A stretch of DNA of 8,285 nucleotides, taken from assembly GCA_017540945.1 (NCBI GenBank), contig JAFYAB010000084.1, positions 1 to 8,285 on the forward strand, written 5' to 3'. The stretch comes from Oscillospiraceae bacterium (GTDB taxonomy: Bacteria > Bacillota_A > Clostridia > Oscillospirales > Oscillospiraceae). Position 1 is the stretch's first letter. Each line of letters starts with the position of its first letter. The notes below the pieces were generated by a model that was not told the origin of the DNA, made no database searches, and saw nothing but the letters and a program-made list of their open reading frames with translations. Position numbers and translations under genes: made by a program. Positions 1 through 6,394 of this stretch are shown here, piece after piece.

Positions 1-402
1 GACAAGCGTCTTTCCCGCCTTTTCCAGGTCACGCTGGGCACGCCGCTGTGGCATTTGTCGCGCCTCCGTTTTGCAGACGGCAAGGTTCTGCAGATCGAGA
101 GCTCATATTTTCTGGCCGAGCGCTTTCCGGACATCGACCGCTTCGATTTTGCGCGAGACTCGCTTTATCGCGTTTTTGAGCAGGAATACAGCGCGATTCC
201 CACGCAGGGCGAGGAGCGGATCTCCACCACGCGCGTGGGAGAAGAAGCCAAATTGCTCGAGCTTCCCGATGAGGCGCCCATCTTTCGAATCGAGAGCCGG
301 ACCTATGATCAGGACGGAGCAATGCTGGAATACTGCCGAGCCATGATCCGACCGGACCGGGTCATGCTGATCAGCCGGATGGAAACCCGACTTGCGGAGT
401 GA
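1..402 (+). CDS. GntR-family transcriptional regulator, C-terminal UTRA domain (5' partial)
   Basis: The reading frame is open from the first base of the window and ends at TGA 400-402, leaving 133 codons of a truncated gene. The N-terminal DNA-binding domain lies outside the window. What remains resembles the effector-binding UTRA domain of HutC-type GntR repressors: a beta-rich stretch (LWHLSRLRF), an 'IESSYFLAERFPDID' segment, and the closing hallmark 'RTYDQDGAMLEYCRAMIRPDR' region at about residues 99-119, where family members carry a Y.-.DG...EY signature. UTRA domains typically bind sugar phosphates or related small molecules and release the repressor from DNA. The complete regulator that follows 43 nt downstream on the same strand has the same arrangement and a matching YDQDG motif, so the two look like diverged tandem paralogues, probably co-transcribed. 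The ligand cannot be told from sequence. Confidence 0.85.
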   Translation, partial: DKRLSRLFQVTLGTPLWHLSRLRFADGKVLQIESSYFLAERFPDIDRFDFARDSLYRVFEQEYSAIPTQGEERISTTRVGEEAKLLELPDEAPIFRIESRTYDQDGAMLEYCRAMIRPDRVMLISRMETRLAE

Positions 403-445
403 TGCGCTTGTCGCGGCGGCGAATGGAAAGGCGATGTAAGATGCT

Positions 446-1180
446 TTGAACGAAAAAAAAGTGAATTATCACAGCCCGCTGTATCTTCAACTGCGGGAAG
501 TAATCCGCAGCAAGATCGAGAGCGGCGAATATCCGCCCGGTACACCGATTCCCTCCGAGAACTCTCTGGCAAAGGCTTATGGGATCCATCGCCTATCCGT
601 GCGGACCGCCATATCCGCCCTGATATATGAGGGACTGCTCAAAAGCGTGCAGGGGAAGGGCGTGTACGTCACGAGCGGGAAGGATGAGCGTGATCTTGAG
701 ACTATCGGTGGCTTCAAGCAGACGATGGAGCAGCTCGGCCACAAGAGCTCGACAAAGATTCTCATTAAGGCAACGCGAGAAGCCGGCCCCTATTATGCAA
801 GTCTGCTTAAGATCGCACCCCACGACAGCGTGTACTATATCAAGCGACTTCTCTGCAGCGACGGCGAACCTTACTCACTCGAAGAGTTGTATATCCCAAC
901 GATCGTACTGAAAAACCTTCCGCAGGTGGATCTCAATGTTTTTTCCATGTATCAGATCTATGAATTCTACGGCATCCGCATCTCCCGCGTGTGGGAGCGA
1001 CTGGAGTTGGAGGAACTTGACCCCACAGAGGCGCGCCTCCTGGATATTGGCAGCTCTTTCGCAGTCATGAAGTTTCAGGGTCTGAGCTATGATCAGGACG
1101 GCCGGATCGTAGAATACGCCCGCACGTATACCAGAGGCGATAAGTGCAACTTCAGCGTCCATTACCAAAGAGAAGGATAA
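446..1180 (+). CDS. GntR-family transcriptional regulator with UTRA effector domain
   Basis: A complete 244-residue HutC-subfamily GntR regulator, the usual length for this family. Residues 10-76 form the winged helix-turn-helix: the YLQLREVIRSKIESGEYPPG helix and turn, the IPSENSLAKAYGIHRLSVR recognition region at 35-53, and the wing KSVQGKGVYV at 66-75. Residues about 95-240 form the UTRA ligand domain, with the late SYDQDGRIVEY motif at 214-224. TTG at 446 is chosen as start because it includes the whole first helix and no in-frame ATG is available nearby; a purine-rich GGAAAGG (424-430) lies upstream at a rather long spacing. GTG at 461 is an alternative but has only an A-run before it. 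It follows the partial regulator by 43 nt and converges on the SIS gene. It probably controls the neighbouring transport operon in response to a sugar phosphate; this is inferred from context. Confidence 0.92.
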   Translation: MNEKKVNYHSPLYLQLREVIRSKIESGEYPPGTPIPSENSLAKAYGIHRLSVRTAISALIYEGLLKSVQGKGVYVTSGKDERDLETIGGFKQTMEQLGHKSSTKILIKATREAGPYYASLLKIAPHDSVYYIKRLLCSDGEPYSLEELYIPTIVLKNLPQVDLNVFSMYQIYEFYGIRISRVWERLELEELDPTEARLLDIGSSFAVMKFQGLSYDQDGRIVEYARTYTRGDKCNFSVHYQREG

Positions 1181-1194
1181 TCCGGGACAACTAG

Positions 1195-1246
1195 GAATAC
1201 GCAGACCGCACGGCTGGCATCGGCCCGCCGTGCGGTCTGCGTATTC
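1195..1246. terminator. Long hairpin terminator between convergent genes, probably bidirectional
   Basis: Positions 1195-1214 and 1227-1246 are perfectly complementary over 20 bp (GAATACGCAGACCGCACGGC and its complement). Beyond a single T/C mismatch (1215/1226) the stem continues for three more GC pairs (1216-1218/1223-1225) to an ATCG tetraloop. It starts 14 nt after the stop of the GntR gene (1180) and ends 19 nt before the stop of the SIS gene (1266, minus strand). On the plus strand it is followed by TTTGTATTC and on the minus strand by CTAGTTGT. Both tracts are only moderately T-rich, but the position and stem strength fit a shared terminator. Confidence 0.8.
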
Positions 1247-1265
1247 TTTGTATTCGGAGGGAAAC

Positions 1266-2366
1266 TCAGAGAACCTCCTTTGGAATATAGTTCCCGCTTT
1301 TCCCGCTGACCACTTCCTCCAACTGTCTGACCAGAGGATGGCGGTGCCAGCGGTGCAGCTCTTTCGTCAAGAAAAACGCGGCGATCTGGAAGAAGGGCAG
1401 AAAGCATAGCGGAGCGAGAAGTTCATCCAGATCCGGCGGCAGACGCAGGTCTGCATTTTCCGCCTGTGGATCGTCTGTCAGAAGGAAGACGCGGTCTGTC
1501 ACCAGCGACGCCGCCCGCCACAGCTCGATCCCGCGTTCTCGCGCCGCCTTGCCGGTCGCCAGAAAGAACAGCGTGTACGCAGGCGTCAGGCGAAGCTCCG
1601 GCCCATGCAAAAATTCCTCCGTCTCACAGGGGATGGCGTCGATCTGCACCGTTTCGCCCAGCTTCAGCGCACCTTCGCAGGCTACGCCGTAAGCCGGACC
1701 GGTGCCGATCAGGAAGGCGCTCTCCATGGAGGAAAGCTCCCGATACCTGCGGCGGAGCAGCGGCTCGGCCTGTTGGGAGATCTGTTCGAAGGCTTCGACC
1801 GTGCGATACAGCATTGCCCGCTCCGCCTGCCATCCGTCGCCGTCCAGCCTGCCCTCCAGATAGGCCGTGCGCAGGGCAAACAGGCAGAGAAAGAAGCACA
1901 GAGCTGTGACGCCCATTGTGACATAGCCAACGGTCTCTTCTCCCGCACCATAGTCCACCAGAAGCTCCGCACGGTCTTTGAAATCGCTCTGCGGATTCGC
2001 CGTCACGCCGATCGCCATCCTGCCACAGCGGCGCAGCGCGTCCAGCGCCGAGAGGGCGTTGCTGCTGTAACCACTTTGGGAAACCACAAAGGGAAATTCA
2101 TCCCCGCAGGGCGGCAACTCATATGCGCAGAAGCTGAAGGGCTCCGTGACCAGAACCTCCCTCTCCAGCCATCTGCGCAGGTAGTGCCGCGTTATCAGCG
2201 CGGCGTTGTAGGATGAACCGCTGGCCACGATGCGGACACAGCGGCCGCCGAAACGCTGCAGGGCCTCCGCCAATGGGCGTTCGTATTCTCCCACTATCTG
2301 GCGGCGCAGCGTGGCCGGGGTCATGGCCACGTACTCCAGCATGCTCAACTTCCCTGACGTGCTCAT
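1266..2366 (-). CDS. Double-SIS-domain sugar-phosphate isomerase/deaminase, GlmS-isomerase-like
   Basis: A 366-residue protein with two SIS folds and no glutaminase domain. The first SIS has ASGSSYNAA (48-56) and the phosphosugar-binding serine loop VSQSGYSSN (95-103). The second has GTGPAYG (221-227) and CEGALKLGETV (230-240), then EFLHGP (251-256). Aligned by eye to E. coli GlmS, the isomerase residues Glu481, Lys485, Glu488 and His504 correspond to E231, K235, E238 and H254, so ring opening and isomerisation/deamination of an amino-sugar 6-phosphate look possible. Family alternatives include NagB-II-type glucosamine-6-phosphate deaminase, AgaS and FrlB-type deglycases; the tail (ending GNYIPKEVL) differs from the GlmS tail. 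It is the last gene of the minus-strand operon: its ATG overlaps the permease TGA by 4 nt (ATGA), with a GGAGA ribosome site at 2376-2380. This suggests translational coupling and a role in processing the imported substrate. It is cytoplasmic, with no signal peptide. Confidence 0.88.
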   Translation of the reverse strand: MSTSGKLSMLEYVAMTPATLRRQIVGEYERPLAEALQRFGGRCVRIVASGSSYNAALITRHYLRRWLEREVLVTEPFSFCAYELPPCGDEFPFVVSQSGYSSNALSALDALRRCGRMAIGVTANPQSDFKDRAELLVDYGAGEETVGYVTMGVTALCFFLCLFALRTAYLEGRLDGDGWQAERAMLYRTVEAFEQISQQAEPLLRRRYRELSSMESAFLIGTGPAYGVACEGALKLGETVQIDAIPCETEEFLHGPELRLTPAYTLFFLATGKAARERGIELWRAASLVTDRVFLLTDDPQAENADLRLPPDLDELLAPLCFLPFFQIAAFFLTKELHRWHRHPLVRQLEEVVSGKSGNYIPKEVL

Positions 2367-4018
2367 AGCGTGATGTCTCCGTCTTTGCTGATCCGATTGA
2401 AGAGCAGGAGCGAGATAAAGGTCATCACCGTCAATACGGTGGCCATGGCGGAGGCAATGCCGTAATTGCCGCGGATGATCTGCGTATAGATAGCGACGGT
2501 GAGCGTCTGCGTCCGTCCCGTGTAGAGCAGGATGGCTGTGGACAACTCACTGATCAGGGTGACCCAGCTGAGAATGGCGCCAGCAAAAACACCGGGGGCC
2601 ATCATGGGAAGCGTGATCTCAAAGAAGGCCTTGAGTTTGCTGCTCCCCAGAGACAATGCCGCCTCCTCCACGTAGAGGGGGATCTGCTGAAGGATCGCCA
2701 CGGAAGAGCGGATCGTGTAGGGCAGACGCCGCACCACCAACGCCACTACCATGATCAGCATTCCTCCGGTCAACACCAGAGGTTTGCGGTTGAAGGCGGA
2801 GATCATGGCGATGCCGACGACCGTGCCGGGAATGACGTAGGGGATCATGGAGATCATGTCGACCGCGCCTGAGAGCGCGTTCCGGCGCCGTACGGCGACG
2901 TAAGCGATCAGGACTGCCAGCAGAACCACGACTAGCAGGCTCAGCGCCGGGATGATGAGCGTATTCTGGATGCTACGGCCCAGGCGCGAGAACATATTGG
3001 CGTAACTCTGCATCGAATAGCCCTTCACATAGATCTGTCCGCTGGTCTTGAGGAAGGAAGTATAGACCACGTACAGCTGGGGCAGGATGGAGATGAACAC
3101 CACCGCATAAATCAGCAGATGAACCAAAAAGGCGGAAAGGCCTCGGAGCTTTTTCTTCTCGATGCGACGCATGACGTTCATGGAGACCGCACTTTTGCTC
3201 GCCGCCAAATTCTGTGAGAAATAGACCACCATCGTGATCAGGATGGCAAGGATGGAGATGGCCGAAGCGAAGCCCTTGTTCTGAGAGACTTCGCCCACGA
3301 ACTCGTTATACAAGATGACCGTAAAGGTTCGGTAACCCTCGCCGATCAGCATGGGCGTGCCAAAATCACTGACGGCGCGGACAAAGACCAGCAGCGCGCC
3401 AGCCAGCACCGTGGGGGCGATCAGCGGCAGCACCACCGTGAAAAAGCGCTTGACGCCGGTACAGCCCATGTTCTCCGCTGCCTCCAGGAGAGAGGCGTCC
3501 ATTTTGCTCATGGCCCCCTGAACATACAAAAAGACGAGGGGGAAGAGCTGTGTGGTAAAGACCAGCAGGATGCCGTTGAAGCCGTAGATGTCTGGCATGG
3601 TGATCCCGAAAAGGCCGGAGAGGAATCTAGTAATGACGCCGCTGCGGCCCAGCAGCATGATCCAGGCGTAGGCGCCCACAAAGGGCGCGGACATGGTCGC
3701 CATCACGATGCACATGCGCAGGATCCTGGAACCGGCGATCTGATACATGGACATGAAGTAACCCAGCGTCACGCCGACGAGCACCGAGAGCAGGGCCGCC
3801 ATGAAGGAGACCTTGAAGCTGTTGATTAGCGTGATCGAGTAATAGGGTCTGGAGAAGAAGCGCACGAAATGCGAAAGCGTGAAATGCATTCCGTCGGAAA
3901 AGGCCATTTTTAGCAGCAGCCCTAGCGGATAAAGCAGGAACAGGCCGTACAGCAGGAGGATAGCGATCGTCGTCCAGCCCCAAACGTCCAGACGGAAGCG
4001 TCGATGGTTCTGTCTCAT
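2363..4018 (-). CDS. ABC transporter permease, fused two-domain (AfuB/FbpB/PhnU-V type)
   Basis: A 551-residue integral membrane protein made of two homologous permease halves joined in one chain, as in the iron(III)/hexose-phosphate/2-aminoethylphosphonate importer superfamily. Each half carries the cytoplasmic EAA loop that docks on the ATPase: EAAENMGCTGVKRFF...LPLIAPTVLAG at 179-207, and EEAALSLGSSKLKAFF...LPMMAPGVFAG at 451-479. Hydrophobic segments run throughout (for example 16-37, 70-88, 148-166, 251-266, 298-318, 356-375, 416-429, 523-540), roughly 12 in total. A basic linker (MRRIEKKKLRG, 283-293) separates the halves. The ATG at 4018 sits 7 nt after the ATPase stop, with its AGGTAGGA ribosome site overlapping that stop codon. 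Its own stop overlaps the SIS start. The substrate is set by the binding protein and is not readable here; gene context favours a phosphorylated carbohydrate over iron. Confidence 0.93.
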   Translation of the reverse strand: MRQNHRRFRLDVWGWTTIAILLLYGLFLLYPLGLLLKMAFSDGMHFTLSHFVRFFSRPYYSITLINSFKVSFMAALLSVLVGVTLGYFMSMYQIAGSRILRMCIVMATMSAPFVGAYAWIMLLGRSGVITRFLSGLFGITMPDIYGFNGILLVFTTQLFPLVFLYVQGAMSKMDASLLEAAENMGCTGVKRFFTVVLPLIAPTVLAGALLVFVRAVSDFGTPMLIGEGYRTFTVILYNEFVGEVSQNKGFASAISILAILITMVVYFSQNLAASKSAVSMNVMRRIEKKKLRGLSAFLVHLLIYAVVFISILPQLYVVYTSFLKTSGQIYVKGYSMQSYANMFSRLGRSIQNTLIIPALSLLVVVLLAVLIAYVAVRRRNALSGAVDMISMIPYVIPGTVVGIAMISAFNRKPLVLTGGMLIMVVALVVRRLPYTIRSSVAILQQIPLYVEEAALSLGSSKLKAFFEITLPMMAPGVFAGAILSWVTLISELSTAILLYTGRTQTLTVAIYTQIIRGNYGIASAMATVLTVMTFISLLLFNRISKDGDITL

Positions 4019-4025
4019 AAGCGTC

Positions 4026-5099
4026 CTACCTCAGATAATTCTTCGAGCCGTCTTCGGAGAAGATGTTGATCTTCTCCTCCTTCAGCGTCAAAATGACGGA
4101 GTCACCGGGATGCAGCGTGTCATCCAGCACGGATTCCTTTATGACCTCCACGGCGTCCCCGGAGGAAAGCCGGAGGTAAAAATGCGTGTTCAGCCCGAGA
4201 TACACACTTTCCTTCAGCACGGCGGGAAGACCCTCCGCACCGTCGGACAGGGGGTGAATGACAAACTCTTCCGGACGGACAGAGACCTGGACGGGACCGT
4301 CGGGGACGCCGTTCCAGGCTGTACGGGAAAAACGCGCCGTGTCGACAAGGAGCAGCGTGCCCTTTTCCATGCGCCCCGAAAGGACGTTGGTCCTACCGAT
4401 GAAGGTTGCCACAAACACATTGGCCGGCCGCTGATAGATCTCCCGCGGCGTGCCGATATGCTGGATCTTGCCGGCATTCATGACAGCGATCGTATCGCTG
4501 ATGGACATGGCCTCCTCTTGGTCGTGGGTCACATATACGGTCGTGATTCCTACTTCCCGCTGGATCCGTCGGATGGCTTGGCGCATCTCCATCCGGAGCT
4601 TCGCGTCAAGGTTGCTGAGTGGCTCATCCATAAGCAGCACATCCGGTTTAATGACGAGAGCCCGGGCCAGAGCCACGCGCTGCTGCTGACCGCCGGACAG
4701 GTTTTCCGGCAGGCGGTCGGCATACTGCTCGATCTGCATCATCTCCAGAAATCGAGCCGTCTCGCGCCGGATCTCATCTTTTGGCAGCTTCCGATTTTTC
4801 AGGCCGAAGGCTACGTTCTTTTCCACCGTCAAGTGCGGGAAGATCGCATAATTCTGAAACACCATGCCGATATTGCGTTTGCTCGGCTCCTTATCGTTGA
4901 TCCGTTCCTCGTTAAAGTAGAAGTCGCCGCCCTCGATGGAGTTGAAGCCTGCGATCATGCGGAGAAGCGTGGTCTTTCCGCAACCGGAGGGACCTAGAAG
5001 CGTGAACAATTCCCCATCGCGTATCTCCAGGTTCAGCCCCTCGATCACGGTCACATCCCCATATTGTTTCTTGGCCTCTTTGATAGTGATCTTGCTCAT
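4026..5099 (-). CDS. ABC transporter ATP-binding protein (FbpC/AfuC/PotA class)
   Basis: A 357-residue ATPase with all the catalytic motifs: Walker A GPSGCGKTT (36-44), Q-loop glutamine at 82 (VFQNY), signature LSGGQQQ (134-140), Walker B VLLMDEP (154-160), D-loop SNLD (162-165) and switch histidine H192 (THDQEEA). Residues about 235-350 form the extra C-terminal TOBE-type regulatory/dimer domain found in the carbohydrate, polyamine and Fbp/Afu branches (FIGRTNVL, VSVRPEEF, LNTHFYLRL). It drives import by the double permease encoded 7 nt downstream. The ATG at 5099 has an AAGGGG ribosome site about 4 nt upstream. It is separated from the binding-protein gene by 126 nt that contain hairpins, so it is probably translated at a lower level than that gene. 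It is peripheral on the inner face of the membrane. Class is certain; substrate is not. Confidence 0.95.
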   Translation of the reverse strand: MSKITIKEAKKQYGDVTVIEGLNLEIRDGELFTLLGPSGCGKTTLLRMIAGFNSIEGGDFYFNEERINDKEPSKRNIGMVFQNYAIFPHLTVEKNVAFGLKNRKLPKDEIRRETARFLEMMQIEQYADRLPENLSGGQQQRVALARALVIKPDVLLMDEPLSNLDAKLRMEMRQAIRRIQREVGITTVYVTHDQEEAMSISDTIAVMNAGKIQHIGTPREIYQRPANVFVATFIGRTNVLSGRMEKGTLLLVDTARFSRTAWNGVPDGPVQVSVRPEEFVIHPLSDGAEGLPAVLKESVYLGLNTHFYLRLSSGDAVEVIKESVLDDTLHPGDSVILTLKEEKINIFSEDGSKNYLR

Positions 5100-5176
5100 T
5101 TGCCCCTTGTCCTTTCTTTTTTAGCTTTGGAGCCTGCGCACGCGAAAGTTCCAGATCCCGTCCCGGTCGCGGCAGA

Positions 5177-5217
5177 GCAGACAGGCCGCCTGCAGCAATG
5201 ACAGACAGCCTGTCTGC
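5177..5217 (-). promoter_or_regulatory. Intercistronic alternative hairpins after the binding-protein gene
   Basis: Nine nucleotides past the binding-protein stop (5226-5228, TAA on the minus strand), two hairpins compete for the same arm. A 10-bp perfect stem pairs 5177-5186 (GCAGACAGGC) with 5208-5217. A shorter 6-bp stem pairs 5202-5207 (CAGACA) with 5211-5216 across a 3-nt loop. CAGACAG occurs twice in direct orientation, which creates the alternatives. No T-tract follows on the minus strand, so this is not a standard terminator. A role in shielding the upstream mRNA from 3' decay or in partial attenuation between binding protein and transporter genes is inferred. The remainder of the 126-nt gap shows only the ATPase ribosome site. 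Confidence 0.5.
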
Positions 5218-5225
5218 CGTGGTCG

Positions 5226-6317
5226 TTAGAAGGTGCTCTGGTATACGTCGGTGAATTTGTCCACGATCTCAGCCTTGTGTTCGTTCACATACTGCTGATC
5301 AAGCGGGACCGTCTTGATGTTGGACGCGGGACGGAAGTAATCGGGATAGTTCACATCGTCGCGCACCGGGCGGACGTCCAGCTCGTTGCAGAAAATGTTC
5401 TGGATCTCCTGGCTCAGAACGAAGTCAATGAAGAGCTTGCCGTTCTCAGGGTGCTTGCAGTTGTTCACCAGACCAATCGTGCTGGGAGTCAGGACCGTGC
5501 CCTCCTCGGGGTAAACGATTGTGACGTTGGCACCGTCGCGGGCCAGGGAAATACCGGCCTCCTCATAGGTCAGCACAACGGTCATCTCGCCGTCGGCGAC
5601 CGCTTTCCAGGCGGCGCTGGAGCCGCTGGCCAGTTTGCCGTCCAGATTGTAGATCAGCTGAGAGACGATATCCCAGCCCTCCTCGTTCTCCAGTGTCAGG
5701 CCGCCGAAGTCCGTGAGGATGGTCTCGATATGCATCATAGCTGAGGAGGATGCGGTGGGATCGGCGCTGGAGATGCGCCCCTTCAGTTCGGGCTGCAGCA
5801 GATCCATATATCCGTTAATCTCCAGATCACCGATCAGGTCGTTGTTGTACATGAGAATTGCGCAGTCCAGGTTGTAGTTGGTGCAGTAGCCCAGAGTGTT
5901 GCGGCAGCTCTCGATGAGGTTGGCGTCCTCGGAGCTGACGTAATCTTGGAACACGTGACGGTACTCCGCGTAGGAGGACTCACCACCGCCGAACACCACA
6001 TCGCAATAGGGGGCGTCGCCCTCTGCGTCGATGCGGGCCAGCAGCTCACCGGTGCCGCCGGTGATGACCTCCACCTTGATGCCGTAGCGCTCCTCAAACA
6101 GGGGAACGACCGCGTTCACCTGCGCGTCTGTGGCCGGGGAATAGACGACGAGGATCTTTTCCTCCTCCACAGGGGCGGGATTCACGTCCGCGGGGGCAGC
6201 CTCACCGGGAGACTGGGGTTCCGCCGCGGGGGCGGCGCTCTGACTGCCGCAGGCCGCCAAGCTCAGCGCCATGGCAAGCATCAGAAGCAGTACGATCGCT
6301 TTTTTCATTGTTTTCAT
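5226..6317 (-). CDS. ABC transporter substrate-binding lipoprotein (AfuA/FbpA/PhnS superfamily)
   Basis: A 363-residue extracellular binding protein. Residues 1-22 are a lipoprotein signal peptide with lipobox LAAC and lipidated Cys23, followed by an Ala/Pro/Glu-rich tether (24-53). The mature domain begins ILVVYSPATD (55-64), then GGTGELLARIDAE (87-99) and DVVFGGG (106-112), the pattern of periplasmic-binding proteins of the iron(III)/hexose-phosphate/phosphonate group. Further family-like blocks are SSADPTASSSA (183-193) and GEMTVVLTYEEAG (243-255). The paired tyrosines that hold ferric iron in FbpA are not seen at the expected region (only Y251), which argues against iron. ATG 6317 is preferred over ATG 6308 because AAGGAGAG lies 6 nt before it. 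It is first of the three transporter genes and captures the substrate for the permease/ATPase. Context points to a phosphorylated sugar; 2-aminoethylphosphonate or another organophosphate remains possible. Confidence 0.92.
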   Translation of the reverse strand: MKTMKKAIVLLLMLAMALSLAACGSQSAAPAAEPQSPGEAAPADVNPAPVEEEKILVVYSPATDAQVNAVVPLFEERYGIKVEVITGGTGELLARIDAEGDAPYCDVVFGGGESSYAEYRHVFQDYVSSEDANLIESCRNTLGYCTNYNLDCAILMYNNDLIGDLEINGYMDLLQPELKGRISSADPTASSSAMMHIETILTDFGGLTLENEEGWDIVSQLIYNLDGKLASGSSAAWKAVADGEMTVVLTYEEAGISLARDGANVTIVYPEEGTVLTPSTIGLVNNCKHPENGKLFIDFVLSQEIQNIFCNELDVRPVRDDVNYPDYFRPASNIKTVPLDQQYVNEHKAEIVDKFTDVYQSTF

Positions 6318-6323
6318 TGTTTT

Positions 6324-6331
6324 CTCTCCTT
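6324..6331 (-). promoter_or_regulatory. Strong ribosome binding site of the binding-protein gene
   Basis: The minus strand reads AAGGAGAG with a 6-nt A-rich spacer to ATG 6317. This is the best Shine-Dalgarno match in the window and decides the start in favour of the first of two nearby in-frame ATGs. It suggests high expression of the binding protein, as is usual for lipoprotein receptors of ABC importers. Confidence 0.8.
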
Positions 6332-6347
6332 CTTTTTTTATTGTTTA

Positions 6348-6365
6348 TTCCGGTATCGCCCGGAA
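6348..6365. other. Short hairpin in the gap upstream of the binding-protein gene
   Basis: TTCCGG (6348-6353) pairs with CCGGAA (6360-6365) across a 6-nt loop in the 77-nt gap between the PHP gene and the binding-protein gene. It lacks a T-run on either strand (A-rich follows on the minus strand), so a terminator is unlikely. On the minus strand a TTGACT (6379-6374) could act as a -35 box, but the expected -10 position overlaps the hairpin and matches poorly. A secondary promoter or processing site is possible only as a weak inference. Confidence 0.3.
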
Positions 6366-6394
6366 AAACGCAAAGTCAAATGCAGGGGACTTCC

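Noticed and set aside
1195..1246. Inverted repeat as an insertion-sequence end or attachment site
   Set aside because: It sits exactly between two convergent stops, there is no transposase or integrase, and no flanking target duplication is seen.
1605..2216. Plus-strand open frame of 203 codons opposite the SIS gene
   Set aside because: It lies entirely within the well-supported SIS gene and has no family features or convincing ribosome site.
4110..4997. Long plus-strand open frame of 295 codons opposite the ABC ATPase gene
   Set aside because: The minus strand encodes an ATPase with every expected motif; the opposite frame has no family motif and is a by-product of GC-rich codon use.
2363..6317. 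Iron(III) transport system as the annotation of the ABC importer
   Set aside because: Superfamily similarity alone suggests it, but the ferric tyrosine pair is not seen and the neighbours are sugar-phosphate enzymes.
6348..6365. Intrinsic terminator between PHP and binding-protein genes
   Set aside because: The stem is only 6 bp and no T-run follows on the minus strand.
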